In this document: one piece after another, positions 8,907 through 18,681 of the stretch
How the letters are laid out: every line of letters begins with the position of its first letter
Numbering within the stretch: position 1 is the stretch's first letter
NCBI RefSeq assembly: GCF_038957035.1
Contig: NZ_CP152412.1
Coordinates: forward strand, 1,608,501-1,672,500
From: Bradyrhizobium sp. B097
GTDB lineage: Bacteria; Pseudomonadota; Alphaproteobacteria; Rhizobiales; Xanthobacteraceae
DNA length: 64,000 nt
Direction of reading: 5' to 3'
Notes under the pieces: model-generated
What the model saw: only the letters and a program-made list of their open reading frames with translations
The model's database searches: none
What the model was told of the DNA's origin: nothing
Translations under genes and position numbers: made by a program

Positions 8907-9707
8907 ATGAGCGGATTGCGTGTGACCTTGGTGGCAGGCGATGGACGGAGAGCGGCAATGCGCGCACATCAGATCATGGCGAGACACGTCATCACTGTCG
9001 GAACCGAGACATCCATTCTCGACGCCGCGAAGCTGATGATGGACCACCATATCAGCGGCTTGCCGGTGGTCGATGCGGCTGGAAGACTGGTCGGAATCCT
9101 GTCGGAGAGCGATTTTCTGCGGCGAAGCGAGATCGGCACGCAGAGCCGGCGTGGCCGCTGGTTTCAGTTCCTTCTCGGCTCCGGCTATGCAGCCGCGGAC
9201 TTCGTCGACGAGCGCGGGCGGAAGGTCGGAGAGATCATGTCGTGCGATCCCGTCACCGTGACGGAAGACACGCCCTTGCCTGATCTGGTCGATCTCATGG
9301 AGAAGAAGGGCGTCAAGCGGCTGCCGGTGATGAACGACGGGCGGCTCGTTGGCCTCGTGACACGCGCGGACCTGCTGCGGGCAGTAGCGTCCGTCGCGCA
9401 CCAGGTTCCGGATCCCACGGCGGATGACGAGCATATCCACGATCGCATCGTACGGGCACTCGACGGTGCAAACTGGTGTCCGCTCGGACTGCAAGTCTCG
9501 GTGCGCAACGGCGTGGTGCATCTCCGCGGGGTCATCATGGATGAGTGGGCGAGGCAGGCGGCGATTGTCGCTGCGGAGAATGCCGCCGGCGTCAAGGAAG
9601 TGCACGATCACCTGTGCTACGTCGACACCTATTCCGGCTTCTATATCCAGTCCGCGGAGGACGAGCGAGAAGCTGCCGCCAAAGCGGCGAAGGAGACGGC
9701 TGGATGA
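8907..9707 (+). CDS. CBS-pair and BON domain protein
   Basis: A 266-aa cytoplasmic protein. Two CBS motifs fill residues 20-170 (MARHVITVGTETSILDAAKL with SGLPVVD and LVGILSESDFL; then MSCDPVTVTEDTPLPDLVDL with KRLPVM and LVGLVTRADLL). A BON domain follows at about 185-250 (IVRALDGANWCPLGLQVSV, GVVHLRGVIMD). CBS pairs bind adenine nucleotides; BON domains bind lipid or other ligands. Such proteins often appear in energy-stress regulons. The start may be 8907 or the ATG at 8958, which has GGAG 8 nt upstream and fits the FixK box better. It overlaps the next gene by ATGA. Confidence 0.88.
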   Translation: MSGLRVTLVAGDGRRAAMRAHQIMARHVITVGTETSILDAAKLMMDHHISGLPVVDAAGRLVGILSESDFLRRSEIGTQSRRGRWFQFLLGSGYAAADFVDERGRKVGEIMSCDPVTVTEDTPLPDLVDLMEKKGVKRLPVMNDGRLVGLVTRADLLRAVASVAHQVPDPTADDEHIHDRIVRALDGANWCPLGLQVSVRNGVVHLRGVIMDEWARQAAIVAAENAAGVKEVHDHLCYVDTYSGFYIQSAEDEREAAAKAAKETAG

Positions 9708-9913
9708 TCGTTCGCCCTGCACTTCTACTGATCCCGTTGATCGCGACCGCGGTGGTCAGCGCCGATGTCGTGGGATTCGCCGCAACGCTGCTTGCGATCT
9801 GCGCGATCGTGGGCTTCGCGATCGTTGCCGCCGGATGGACCGTTAGCCGAAAGGCGACATCAATACCGGCAGCCCGGCCGGGATCCGCAGACGGGAAATC
9901 TCGCCACGAATAG
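9704..9913 (+). CDS. Small membrane protein coupled to the CBS-BON gene
   Basis: A 69-aa protein with two predicted membrane helices (IVRPALLLIPLIATAVVSAD and FAATLLAICAIVGFAIVAAG) and a polar tail. Its ATG overlaps the upstream stop codon in ATGA, so translation is coupled. No family is recognised. The tight coupling suggests it works with the CBS-BON protein at the membrane. Confidence 0.7.
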   Translation: MIVRPALLLIPLIATAVVSADVVGFAATLLAICAIVGFAIVAAGWTVSRKATSIPAARPGSADGKSRHE

Positions 9914-10130
9914 TACTCGTCCGGTCCGGTTGTAGTCCCTGATCACGTGAGCCGCACGTCGCGAGATGCGCGCCGTCCGCGCTGTCGAGATCGTTCAAGC
10001 TCTGCTCGTCTTCGATACTCTCCGCAACACGGCACCCGCAACACAGAGCACGCCGTTGCGACAGATCAATACGGGCGCCTCGCATTGATGGCAGCGTCAG
10101 CAACAAGGAATCAGCCCACGCGAGGGTGCC

Positions 10131-10358
10131 ATGCCATCATTTGACGTTCGTTTCATCAAAACGGTTTGCGACGATACCGGCCATGAACATCGCGCCTGCC
10201 AGGCAGCGTTCAAGGTCGATGCTGCCTCGCTTTCTGCGGCCGCACAGCTGGCCGAAGCCGACTTTTGCCGACAGAAGGGTGTCCGCGACTGGACGATCTT
10301 TGCCGACTCCATGGAGCTTCGAACACCGCCGGCATTGGCATCAGCATGGGGCGGCTAA
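10131..10358 (+). CDS. Small conserved hypothetical protein
   Basis: A 75-aa protein starting MPSFDVRFIKTVCDDTGHEH, with CQAAFKVDAAS and DWTIFADSMEL. The layout, a short beta-alpha-beta-like protein with a central ADFCR helix, resembles rhizobial hypothetical proteins of this size. GAGGG precedes the ATG at close range. It lies between the CBS-BON pair and the fixNOQP promoter and has no obvious promoter motif of its own. Function unknown. Confidence 0.6.
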   Translation: MPSFDVRFIKTVCDDTGHEHRACQAAFKVDAASLSAAAQLAEADFCRQKGVRDWTIFADSMELRTPPALASAWGG

Positions 10359-10403
10359 CGATCATAGGCGGCGGTCGCGATCGATTGCCGCGACATCGCG
10401 CGT

Positions 10404-10417
10404 TTGACCAAGATCAA
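10404..10417 (+). promoter_or_regulatory. FixK box of the fixNOQP operon
   Basis: TTGACCAAGATCAA, centred 61.5 bp before the ATG of the DUF6455 gene that leads into fixN. This implies a class II start with a leader of about 20 nt. Confidence 0.8.
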
Positions 10418-10471
10418 ATCGGAGATCGGATCTCTCCGCTAGAGGTAGAGAACCAGAACGGGGCTTGAGAA

Positions 10472-10969
10472 ATGACCGACCGATCAGCTGGCAATAGCTC
10501 GCCGCAATTCGAGAATCTACTCGGCCGCTTGCGAGCATTTCTTGCTCGGCGACACGAATTCGATCTCATGACGTCTCGAGAGGTCGACGAAATCGCTCAC
10601 GAGCTCAACCTCTCGACGTCGGACCTTCGTGCGCTTGCCCGAGAGCAAGGCTCGCCGGAGTTACTCAGCAAGCGTCTTGAGCATGCAGGTTTGTCCGAGC
10701 AGATGCTCGCTTCTTCCCATTGCGATGTGCTGCGTGACCTGCAGCGGGTTTGCGGTCTTTGCTGCGAGAAGGCACGCTGCGCCGAGGATCTGGCGCGGGA
10801 GCGGCGGGCCAGTCCGGCAAAATACTGTCCGAATGAAATGACCCTGACTGCGCTAAGCCGCGGCGCCGGCGGCACGCGGCATGGCGCCGGAATTGACGCC
10901 GATCAAGCGGTTGGAAGCCAGACTGTGATTTCCCTGACGCCGTCGCACCCAAAGAAAGCCTCCACATGA
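10472..10969 (+). CDS. DUF6455-type protein leading the fixNOQP operon
   Basis: A 165-aa protein with a helical region [20 protein letters not shown] followed by [20 protein letters not shown] and [12 protein letters not shown]. The ordered cysteines ([11 protein letters not shown] and YCPN) match what I know of DUF6455 proteins and suggest a metal or redox site. The stop overlaps the fixN start (ATGA), so the gene is coupled to cbb3 oxidase synthesis. Its position as first gene of the FixK-controlled operon hints at a role in oxidase biogenesis, but no function is established. Confidence 0.75.
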   Translation: MTDRSAGNSSPQFENLLGRLRAFLARRHEFDLMTSREVDEIAHELNLSTSDLRALAREQGSPELLSKRLEHAGLSEQMLASSHCDVLRDLQRVCGLCCEKARCAEDLARERRASPAKYCPNEMTLTALSRGAGGTRHGAGIDADQAVGSQTVISLTPSHPKKAST

Positions 10970-12618
10970 CAGGTCCATCTTCCGTTTCAAAGTCGATGAC
11001 GATGGGCGAAGCCGGCTTGGCGTCGGTACTCGCAGTTTTTGCCTTCGTTAGCTTTCTCGGCGCTGCGATGGGCCACGATGCGGCGTTCAGCTTTCACGCG
11101 TCGCTTGCTTGCGCCGCCAGCCTGATCTCCGTGATCATGATCGGCAATCGCTACCTTGACCGTCCGGCTCAGCTGCCTCCGGCGGAGATCGGCGGCCGCC
11201 CCAATTACAATCTCGGCCCGATCAAGTTCGCTTCCGCCATGGCGATGTTCTGGGGCATCGCGGGTTTCGCCGTGGGTCTGATCATCGCCTCGCAGCTGGC
11301 GTGGCCGGCGCTCAATTTCGATCTGCCCTGGACGACATTCGGCCGCCTGCGGCCGCTGCATACGTCGGCCGTGATCTTCGCGTTCGGCGGCAACGTCCTG
11401 ATCGCAACGTCGTTCTATGTCGTGCAAAAGACCTGCCGCACGCGCCTTGCAGGCGACCTGTCGCCCTGGTTCGTCGTCGTCGGCTACAACTTCTTCATCC
11501 TGATCGCCGGCACGGGCTACCTGCTCGGCGTGACTCAGTCGAAGGAATACGCCGAGCCGGAATGGTACGCCGACCTCTGGCTGACGATCGTCTGGGTGAC
11601 GTATCTGCTCGTGTTCCTGATGACGCTCGTGAAGCGCAAGGAGCCGCATATCTTCGTCGCCAACTGGTTCTACCTGGCGTTCATCATCACGATCGCGGTG
11701 CTCCATCTCGGCAACAACCCCGCGCTGCCGGTCTCCTTCCTCGGCTCGAAGTCCTATATCGCCTGGGGCGGTGTGCAGGATGCGATGTTCCAGTGGTGGT
11801 ACGGCCACAACGCGGTCGGCTTCTTCCTGACCGCCGGCTTCCTGGCGATCATGTACTACTTCATTCCGAAGCGGGCGGAGCGTCCTGTTTACTCCTACCG
11901 GCTGTCGATCATCCATTTCTGGGCGCTGATCTTCCTCTACATCTGGGCCGGGCCGCATCATCTGCACTACACGGCGCTGCCGGACTGGGCGCAGACGCTC
12001 GGTATGACGTTCTCGATCATGCTCTGGATGCCGTCTTGGGGCGGCATGATCAACGGCCTGATGACGCTGTCGGGAGCTTGGGACAAGCTGCGGACCGATC
12101 CCGTGCTGCGCATGATGGTGGTGTCGGTCGCTTTCTACGGCATGTCGACCTTTGAAGGCCCGATGATGTCGATCAAGGTTGTCAACTCGCTGAGCCACTA
12201 CACCGACTGGACCATCGGCCATGTGCATTCCGGTGCATTGGGCTGGGTCGGCTTCGTCTCGTTCGGCGCGCTGTATTGCCTCGTCCCGTGGCTCTGGAAT
12301 CGCCAGCTCTACAGCCTGAAGCTCGTCAACTGGCACTTCTGGATCTCGACGATCGGCATCGTGCTCTACATTTCGGCGATGTGGGTGTCGGGAATCCTGC
12401 AGGGCCTGATGTGGCGTGCCTACACCTCGCTCGGCTTCCTCGAATACTCCTTCATCGAGTCCGTCGAGGCCATGCATCCCTTCTACATCATCCGCGCGGC
12501 CGGCGGCGCGCTGTTCCTGGTCGGCGCCCTGATCATGGCCTTCAATCTCTGGATGACGGTCAATGCCGGCCAAGCCAGCGAAACCGAGGGCGCCGGTGCT
12601 CTCCAGCCTGCCGAATAG
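10966..12618 (+). CDS. fixN: cbb3-type cytochrome c oxidase subunit I
   Basis: The catalytic, polytopic haem-copper subunit that reduces O2 with high affinity. At 550 aa with about 12-14 membrane helices it is typical of FixN/CcoN. Expected ligands are visible: His132 (LHTSAVIF), His281 in YGHNAVGFF and His331-His332 in GPHHLHYT for CuB, and His419 and His421 in [11 protein letters not shown] for the haems. The ATG is fused to the upstream stop (ATGA). First oxidase gene in fixN-O-Q-P order, followed by the assembly genes fixGHIS. Confidence 0.97.
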   Translation: MTGPSSVSKSMTMGEAGLASVLAVFAFVSFLGAAMGHDAAFSFHASLACAASLISVIMIGNRYLDRPAQLPPAEIGGRPNYNLGPIKFASAMAMFWGIAGFAVGLIIASQLAWPALNFDLPWTTFGRLRPLHTSAVIFAFGGNVLIATSFYVVQKTCRTRLAGDLSPWFVVVGYNFFILIAGTGYLLGVTQSKEYAEPEWYADLWLTIVWVTYLLVFLMTLVKRKEPHIFVANWFYLAFIITIAVLHLGNNPALPVSFLGSKSYIAWGGVQDAMFQWWYGHNAVGFFLTAGFLAIMYYFIPKRAERPVYSYRLSIIHFWALIFLYIWAGPHHLHYTALPDWAQTLGMTFSIMLWMPSWGGMINGLMTLSGAWDKLRTDPVLRMMVVSVAFYGMSTFEGPMMSIKVVNSLSHYTDWTIGHVHSGALGWVGFVSFGALYCLVPWLWNRQLYSLKLVNWHFWISTIGIVLYISAMWVSGILQGLMWRAYTSLGFLEYSFIESVEAMHPFYIIRAAGGALFLVGALIMAFNLWMTVNAGQASETEGAGALQPAE

Positions 12619-12626
12619 GTCACGAT

Positions 12627-13361
12627 ATGTCTCTCTGGAATCGACACAAGATCTTTGAGAAGAACTCGATCATTTTGATCGTCGGCATTCTCGTCGTCAT
12701 CGCCATCGGCGGACTGGTCGAGATCACGCCGCTGTTCTACCTGAAGAGCACGATCGAGGCGGTCGACGGCGTGCGGCCCTATACGCCGCTCGAGCTTGCC
12801 GGCCGCAACATCTATGTCCGCGAGGGCTGCTATCTCTGCCATTCGCAGATGATCCGGCCGCTGCGCGACGAGGTCGAGCGCTACGGCCACTATTCGCTGG
12901 CCGCCGAGAGCATGTACGACCACCCGTTCCAGTGGGGTTCCAAGCGCACCGGACCGGACCTAGCGCGCGTCGGCGGCAAGTACTCCGACGACTGGCACGT
13001 CACGCACCTGATCAATCCGCGCTCGATCGTGCCGCAATCGGTGATGCCCGGATACCCGGCGCTCGCCAGGACGGAGCTCGACCCGTCCGACGCCATGGCC
13101 CATCTGCGGGCCAACCGCGCGGTGGGCGTGCCCTATACCGACGAGCAGATCGCCAACGCGGCCGCCGATCTGAAAGCACAGGTCGACCCCGACAGCCCCG
13201 GCTCCGATGCGTTCCAGAAGCGCTATCCGAAGGCGGTGGTCCGTAACTTCGACGGCAAGGCCGGTAATCCGACCGAGCTCGACGCGCTGATCGCCTACCT
13301 GCAGATGCTCGGCACGCTCGTCGACTTCAAGCTCTACAACGAAAAAGCCAATCTGCGCTGA
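12627..13361 (+). CDS. fixO: cbb3 oxidase mono-haem cytochrome c subunit
   Basis: A 244-aa protein with one N-terminal membrane anchor ([16 protein letters not shown]) and a periplasmic cytochrome c domain. The haem site is CYLCH at residues 68-72. Blocks typical of FixO/CcoO follow, including [31 protein letters not shown] and the probable Met axial ligand in SVMPGYPAL. It passes electrons from FixP to FixN. The ATG at 12627 follows AGG closely and lies 8 nt after the fixN stop; longer upstream frames are fixN in another phase. Confidence 0.97.
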   Translation: MSLWNRHKIFEKNSIILIVGILVVIAIGGLVEITPLFYLKSTIEAVDGVRPYTPLELAGRNIYVREGCYLCHSQMIRPLRDEVERYGHYSLAAESMYDHPFQWGSKRTGPDLARVGGKYSDDWHVTHLINPRSIVPQSVMPGYPALARTELDPSDAMAHLRANRAVGVPYTDEQIANAAADLKAQVDPDSPGSDAFQKRYPKAVVRNFDGKAGNPTELDALIAYLQMLGTLVDFKLYNEKANLR

Positions 13362-13371
13362 GGGCACGAGC

Positions 13372-13536
13372 ATGAAAGCGATCATTCAAGTCGAGAATTT
13401 TGCGTCGAGCCTGGTCGGCACTCTGTGGACGCCCATCTTCGTTGGAATCTTCATCGCCATCGTCGCCTACGCGCTGTGGCCCCGCAACAAATCTCTCTTC
13501 GACGCCGCAGCTCGGATGCCGCTGCGGGAGGACTGA
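13372..13536 (+). CDS. fixQ: cbb3 oxidase small subunit
   Basis: A 54-aa protein with a single membrane helix (TPIFVGIFIAIVAYALWP) and a short cytoplasmic tail rich in charged residues. Size, topology and position between fixO and fixP identify it as FixQ/CcoQ, which stabilises the oxidase complex. Starts 10 nt after the fixO stop, with GAGGGCAC upstream. Confidence 0.93.
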   Translation: MKAIIQVENFASSLVGTLWTPIFVGIFIAIVAYALWPRNKSLFDAAARMPLRED

Positions 13537-13542
13537 CCGATC

Positions 13543-14415
13543 ATGAGCGAGCACAACGAGATCGACCGCGTTTCCGGCCGCAGCACGACCGGTCATGAGT
13601 GGGACGGCATCAAGGAGCTGAACACGCCGCTGCCGCGGTGGTGGGTCCTGACATTCTATGCAACGATCATCTGGGCGATCGGTTATTGGGTCGTCTACCC
13701 GGCCTGGCCGCTGGTCTCCGGCTACACCACTGGTCTGTTCCAGTATTCCACCCGCGCCAGTGTCGCGACTGACCTTGCCGATCTCGAGAAGCTGCGCGGC
13801 GAAAAGATGGCGGTGCTCGGCAACGCGTCGCTGGCCGACATCGAGAAGGATCCGGCCCTGCTGGCGCTGGCACGTGCCCGCGGCAAGACCGTATTCGCCG
13901 ACAATTGCGCGCCCTGCCACGGCAGCGGCGGCGCGGGTGCAAAGGGCTATCCGAACCTGAACGACGACGACTGGCTGTGGGGCGGTTCGCTTGACCAGAT
14001 CATGCAGACCATCCAGTTCGGTGCACGTTCCGGACACGCAAAGACTCACGAAGGGCAGATGCTGGCATTCGGCCGCGACGGCGTCCTCAAGAAGGACGAG
14101 ATCGTGACCGTCGCCAACTATGTGCGCTCGCTTTCCGGCCTTTCCACCGCGCCGAAGTTCGACCCAGCGGCCGGAAAGAAGATATTCACCGAGAATTGCA
14201 CCAGCTGCCACGGCGACAACGCCAAGGGCAACCCGGAGCTCGGCGCGCCGAACCTGACCGACCAGATCTGGCTCTATGGCTCCGATGAGGAGACGTTGGT
14301 CGAGACCATCACCAATGGCCGCGCCGGTGTCATGCCGGCCTGGGTCGGTCGCCTCGACCCGGTCACCGTCAAGGCGTTGGCGGTCTATGTGCACTCGCTC
14401 GGTGGCGGCAAGTAG
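13543..14415 (+). CDS. fixP: cbb3 oxidase di-haem cytochrome c subunit
   Basis: A 290-aa protein. A cytoplasmic N-terminus (GHEWDGIKELNTPLPRWW, a CcoP hallmark) is followed by a membrane helix near residues 35-52 and two cytochrome c domains. Haem sites are CAPCH at residues 122-126 and CTSCH at 219-223. Candidate Met ligands lie in EGQMLAFG and GVMPAWVG. It receives electrons from bc1 or soluble cytochrome c and passes them to FixO. Start is 6 nt after fixQ. Last gene of the structural operon. Confidence 0.97.
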   Translation: MSEHNEIDRVSGRSTTGHEWDGIKELNTPLPRWWVLTFYATIIWAIGYWVVYPAWPLVSGYTTGLFQYSTRASVATDLADLEKLRGEKMAVLGNASLADIEKDPALLALARARGKTVFADNCAPCHGSGGAGAKGYPNLNDDDWLWGGSLDQIMQTIQFGARSGHAKTHEGQMLAFGRDGVLKKDEIVTVANYVRSLSGLSTAPKFDPAAGKKIFTENCTSCHGDNAKGNPELGAPNLTDQIWLYGSDEETLVETITNGRAGVMPAWVGRLDPVTVKALAVYVHSLGGGK

Positions 14416-14440
14416 CCGCCACCGCGAGGGGCCGGGATCA

Positions 14441-14454
14441 TTGACCGAGGTCAA
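14441..14454 (+). promoter_or_regulatory. FixK box upstream of fixGHIS
   Basis: TTGACCGAGGTCAA, centred 62.5 bp from the fixG start, almost the same spacing as for the DUF6455-fixNOQP promoter. It gives fixGHIS its own low-oxygen promoter. Confidence 0.8.
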
Positions 14455-14509
14455 ACCCGGACACGGTGCAGGGATGTAGGTTTCAACCAGAGCCTCACTC
14501 GAGCAACCC

Positions 14510-15967
14510 ATGAACAAGCCCGTGTCGCCTGATGAACTCACAACCGACGAAGACGGGCCGCTCTACGCGCCCCGCAAGAAGGTATATCCGCAGAGCGTCT
14601 CAGGCCGGTTCCGCTCGATCAAATGGCGGCTGATGGCCGTCTGCCTCGGCGTCTACTATCTGCTGCCGTTTGTGCGCTGGCATCGGGGCCTCGGCGCGCC
14701 CGACCAGGCGGTCCTGATCGATTTTCCAAGCCGACGCTTCTATTTCTTCTTCATCGAGCTGTGGCCGCAGGAGGTCTACTACTTCACTGGCCTTCTGGTG
14801 CTGGCGGCGTTCGCCTTGTTCCTGATGAATGCGCTCGGCGGCCGGATCTGGTGCGGTTATCTCTGCCCGCAGACGGTCTGGACCGATCTGTTCTATGCGG
14901 TCGAGCGGCTGGTCGAAGGTGATCGCCGCGCGCAGATGAAGGCCGACGCTGGCCCAATGACCGTAAAGCGGGCCGGTCGCCGTGCGTTGAAGCACGCGAT
15001 CTGGCTGATGATCGCCTGGTGGACCGGTGGCGCCTGGGTGCTCTACTTCGCCGATGCGCCGACCCTGGTGCGCGACCTGGCGACCCTTCAGGCCCCAGTG
15101 ATCGCCTATGTCTGGATCGCGATGCTGACCGCGTCGACCTATTTGCTGGCCGGCTACATGCGCGAGCAGGTCTGCGTCTATATGTGCCCGTGGCCGCGGA
15201 TACAGGCGGCGCTGACCGACGAGTGGGCCCTCAACGTCACCTACAAATACGATCGCGGTGAGCCGCGTTGTTCGGTCAAGAAGGCGTTCGACATTCGCTC
15301 GCTCGGCGAGAAGGCCGGCGATTGCATCGATTGCAACCAGTGCGTTGCCGTGTGCCCGACCGGGATCGACATCCGCGATGGCGCGCAACTCGGCTGCATC
15401 CAATGCGGCCTGTGCATCGATGCCTGTGACGCCGTAATGACCAAGGTCAGTCGCAAGACGGGTCTGATCGGATACGACAACGATATCAACATTCAGCGGC
15501 GCGTTGCCGGCAAGCAGGAGATTTTCAAGCCCGTTCGAGCCCGTACCGTCGTCTACGCCAGCCTGATCACCGTGGTTTGTGCGGTCATGCTGTACGCGTT
15601 GATGTCGCGGACCCTGCTCGACGTCAACGTGCTGCACGACCGCAACCCGATCGCGGTGCGTCTCAGCGATGGCGCGATCCGCAATGGATACACGCTCCGC
15701 TTCCTCAACAAGCGCGGCTTTGATCGCGTGATCGCGATTGATGTCGATGGGCCAGCCGACGCGAAGCTGCATGTCATCGGTGCGGACTCCGTGACACCAG
15801 ACCGTCCGATGATCGTCCTTGGCCGCGACACCACCACCGAGCTTCGCGTGCTGGTGACGGCGCCGTTCGATGAAAAGGCGGAAAAGTCGGTACCGGTCAC
15901 GTTCCGCGTCACTGATATCGGCCTCGGAGAGGTCGCGTCCGCGACTGACCACTTCGTCCTTCCATAA
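14510..15967 (+). CDS. fixG: Membrane iron-sulphur protein FixG (CcoG)
   Basis: A 485-aa polytopic protein needed for copper handling during cbb3 assembly. Membrane helices lie in the first half and near residues 345-365. NapH-like GYLCPQTVWTDLFY and MCPWPRIQ motifs occur. Two ferredoxin-type 4Fe-4S clusters follow at about residues 270-310 (CIDCNQCVAVCP and CIQCGLCIDAC). A periplasmic C-terminal Ig-like domain closes it. First gene of the FixK-controlled fixGHIS operon. Confidence 0.96.
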   Translation: MNKPVSPDELTTDEDGPLYAPRKKVYPQSVSGRFRSIKWRLMAVCLGVYYLLPFVRWHRGLGAPDQAVLIDFPSRRFYFFFIELWPQEVYYFTGLLVLAAFALFLMNALGGRIWCGYLCPQTVWTDLFYAVERLVEGDRRAQMKADAGPMTVKRAGRRALKHAIWLMIAWWTGGAWVLYFADAPTLVRDLATLQAPVIAYVWIAMLTASTYLLAGYMREQVCVYMCPWPRIQAALTDEWALNVTYKYDRGEPRCSVKKAFDIRSLGEKAGDCIDCNQCVAVCPTGIDIRDGAQLGCIQCGLCIDACDAVMTKVSRKTGLIGYDNDINIQRRVAGKQEIFKPVRARTVVYASLITVVCAVMLYALMSRTLLDVNVLHDRNPIAVRLSDGAIRNGYTLRFLNKRGFDRVIAIDVDGPADAKLHVIGADSVTPDRPMIVLGRDTTTELRVLVTAPFDEKAEKSVPVTFRVTDIGLGEVASATDHFVLP

Positions 15968-15982
15968 CGATGGAATCCAGCC

Positions 15983-16483
15983 ATGGCAGCCTCAAGTTCA
16001 GTCGCACGACCCATCACCGGACGCTTCGTCCTGGTCACGACAATCGCGTTCTTCGCTGTCGTGATCAGCGTGAACATGGTCATGATGCGCCTTGCCATCA
16101 CGACACTTCCGGGCACTGAGGTCGACAGCGCCTATAGCGCCGGCCTCGCCTATCAACGCGAGATCGACGCGGCAAGACAACAGAACGAGCGCGACTGGCA
16201 GGTTCATGCGCATATTGATCGGCAGTCTGATGGGACCGCCGCAATAGCACTCGAGGTGCGCGATCACGCTGGCGTACCGCTGGCCGGATTGAGTTTCCTC
16301 GCTCGGCTCGAACGACCAATCGATCGTCGCGCCGATCGGGAGATCGGGATCGGTGAGGCGGGCGTCGGTACTTATCGCGGCCGAGCCGAGGGCGTCGCCG
16401 CGGGGCAGTGGGACCTGGTGATCGAGGGCGACGCGGATGGTCGCCGCATGTTCCTGTCGAAGAACCGAATCCTGCTGAACTGA
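15983..16483 (+). CDS. fixH: cbb3 oxidase assembly protein FixH
   Basis: A 166-aa protein with one N-terminal membrane anchor (FVLVTTIAFFAVVISVNMVM) and a periplasmic beta domain carrying the family pattern SAGLAYQREIDAARQQNERD. FixH is required with FixI to metallate cbb3 oxidase. It lies 15 nt after fixG and 11 nt before fixI. No copper-binding residues can be assigned with certainty. Confidence 0.93.
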   Translation: MAASSSVARPITGRFVLVTTIAFFAVVISVNMVMMRLAITTLPGTEVDSAYSAGLAYQREIDAARQQNERDWQVHAHIDRQSDGTAAIALEVRDHAGVPLAGLSFLARLERPIDRRADREIGIGEAGVGTYRGRAEGVAAGQWDLVIEGDADGRRMFLSKNRILLN

Positions 16484-16494
16484 GGGGAAATCTC

Positions 16495-18681
16495 ATGCAG
16501 GCGGATATCGATTTCTCTCACTATCTGAAGAGCGCGGGCACCGGACTCGTCCATCTCGATCTCGCAGTCGAGGGCATCAATTGCGCGGGCTGCATGGCCA
16601 AGATCGAGCGTAGTCTGTCAACCATACCGGACGTCACCTCGGCTCGCGTAAACCTGACCGACAGTCGCCTAGCGCTGGAATGGAAGGCGGGTGCAGTCGA
16701 CCCGGCGCTGTTCGTAAGCCGACTCGCGGAACTCGGCTACAAGGCCTATCCGTTCGAGCGGAATGATGCCGAAACGCTGGAAGTGCAGCGAGCGCAAGGC
16801 CTGTTGCGCCGGCTGGGCGTCGCCGCCTTTGCGGCGATGAACGTGATGATGCTGTCGGTCCCCGTATGGTCCGGCAACGTGTCCGACATGCTGCCGGAGC
16901 AGCGCGATTTCTTCCACTGGCTGTCGGCGCTGATCGTGCTGCCGGCCGCAGCCTATTCGGCGCAGCCCTTCTTCTCGTCGGCTTTGTCAGCCCTGCGAGC
17001 GCGCGGCGTCAACATGGACGTTCCGATCAGTATCGGCATCGTGCTCGCGCTGGCAACCTCGGTGATCGAGACGGTAAATCACGCCGAACATGCCTATTTC
17101 GATGCCGCGATCATGCTGATCGCGTTCCTGCTCGCCGGTCGGTACCTCGACCAGAACATGCGGCGGCGCACCCGCGCCTTTGCGGGCAACCTCGCGGCGC
17201 TGAAGGCGGAGACCGCGACGAAGTTTATTAGCCCAACCGAGATCAGAACGGTCCCGGCAGCCGCGATCCGGCCCGGCGACGTCGTGCTGCTGCGGCCCGG
17301 CGAACGCTGCGCGGTCGATGGCAACGTGATCGAGGGCCGCTCGGATGTCGATCAGAGCCTGATCACGGGCGAAACCTTGCCGGCGATGGCGACGCCTGGC
17401 AGCGCTATATTCGCAGGCACACTGATCCGTTCCGGAACATTGCGCGTCCGTGTATCGGCCGCCTCGGGTGGTACGCTGCTGGATGAGATATCTCAGCTGC
17501 TCGATCGCGCGCTCCAGGCGCGCTCGCGCTATCTTCGACTGGCGGAGCGTGCATCAAGGCTCTATGCCCCGGTGGTGCACGCGACCGCGTTGATCACGAT
17601 GCTGGGCTGGCTGGCGTATGGCGCGAGCTTTCATGATTCAATCGTGACAGCGATTGCAGTCCTGATCATCACCTGTCCCTGCGCATTGGGGCTTGCCATT
17701 CCTGCCGTGCAGACCGTTGCATCCGGTGCGCTGTTTGGCTCTGGCGTGCTGCTCAACGCCGGCGACGCGATCGAGCGTATCGCCGAGATCGACCGGGTGA
17801 TCTTCGACAAGACGGGCACGTTGACGTTACCCGAGCTTGATGTCGCCAATCTCGCGGACATCCCGGACGATGTCGTGAAGCTGGCAGGCCGTTTGGCACT
17901 CTCGAGCCGTCATCCGGTCGCTGCCGCGGTCGCGCGCAAGGGGGGTGCGGCCGCACCCCTGCCGGACATCCAGGAAGAACCAGGTCAGGGCGTCCACGGT
18001 TTTTACGAAGGTCGTCCGATCCGGCTGGGCCGGCCGTCATTCTGCGGCGCGGATGACATCGCCAACGAGCTTCTGTGCCGCGATCCCGAGGCGTCCGTCG
18101 TCGCATTCAGGTCTGGCGAGTGCAGATATGCCTTCGCGGTTCGGCAACGGCTGCGGCCGGACGCGGCTGAGGTGGTGGCAGGGTTGGCTCGCATGGGCAT
18201 CACCGTCGAGATCGTGTCTGGGGACCGAGAACCTGCGGTCCGGCTGGCAGCCGAGGTGCTCGGCGTGCATGAATGGCGCGCCGAGGTGTCTCCGGTCGAC
18301 AAGATCGACCGGATCGACGAACTGGTGCGCCAGGGCTGCAAGGTACTGATGGTCGGCGACGGCCTGAACGATGCGCCAGCGCTGGCTGCCGCGCACGCCT
18401 CAATGTCGCCCGTTACGGCGACCCACCTGAGCCAGGCGGTCGCCGATGCGGTCTTTCTCGGCGAACGTCTCGTGCCAGTGCTGACGGCGGTCAAGGTGTC
18501 TCGCAAGGCGCTGCGGTTGATGCGCCAAAATCTCTGGCTCGCCGTGATCTACAACCTACTGGCCGTGCCGATCGCGATCGCCGGCCTGGTTACTCCGCTG
18601 ATCGCCGCGGCGGCGATGTCGGGCTCCTCGGTGATCGTGATGTTGAACGCGCTGAGAGCGCGAGCGAGGGAGATGGTCTGA
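16495..18681 (+). CDS. fixI: Copper-exporting P1B-type ATPase FixI (CcoI)
   Basis: A 728-aa pump that exports Cu(I) to the periplasmic side for the cbb3 CuB centre. It has an N-terminal heavy-metal domain with CAGC at residues 30-33, membrane helices, an actuator motif (ITGETLP), the transmembrane metal motif CPC in ITCPCALGLAIP, phosphorylation site DKTGT, the P1B His-Pro pair (SSRHPVA) and hinge MVGDGLNDAPAL. ATG 16495 follows GAGGGG after fixH; longer frames read fixH in another phase. The stop overlaps fixS in TGATG. Confidence 0.96.
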   Translation: MQADIDFSHYLKSAGTGLVHLDLAVEGINCAGCMAKIERSLSTIPDVTSARVNLTDSRLALEWKAGAVDPALFVSRLAELGYKAYPFERNDAETLEVQRAQGLLRRLGVAAFAAMNVMMLSVPVWSGNVSDMLPEQRDFFHWLSALIVLPAAAYSAQPFFSSALSALRARGVNMDVPISIGIVLALATSVIETVNHAEHAYFDAAIMLIAFLLAGRYLDQNMRRRTRAFAGNLAALKAETATKFISPTEIRTVPAAAIRPGDVVLLRPGERCAVDGNVIEGRSDVDQSLITGETLPAMATPGSAIFAGTLIRSGTLRVRVSAASGGTLLDEISQLLDRALQARSRYLRLAERASRLYAPVVHATALITMLGWLAYGASFHDSIVTAIAVLIITCPCALGLAIPAVQTVASGALFGSGVLLNAGDAIERIAEIDRVIFDKTGTLTLPELDVANLADIPDDVVKLAGRLALSSRHPVAAAVARKGGAAAPLPDIQEEPGQGVHGFYEGRPIRLGRPSFCGADDIANELLCRDPEASVVAFRSGECRYAFAVRQRLRPDAAEVVAGLARMGITVEIVSGDREPAVRLAAEVLGVHEWRAEVSPVDKIDRIDELVRQGCKVLMVGDGLNDAPALAAAHASMSPVTATHLSQAVADAVFLGERLVPVLTAVKVSRKALRLMRQNLWLAVIYNLLAVPIAIAGLVTPLIAAAAMSGSSVIVMLNALRARAREMV

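Noticed and set aside
10987..12573. 528-codon open frame antisense to fixN
   Set aside because: It mirrors fixN codons, has no ribosome site and gives a low-complexity Arg/Asp/His-rich product. Codon shadow.
14600..15952. 450-codon frame antisense to fixG
   Set aside because: Same reasoning: no start signal, no family, and the fixG frame is fully explained.
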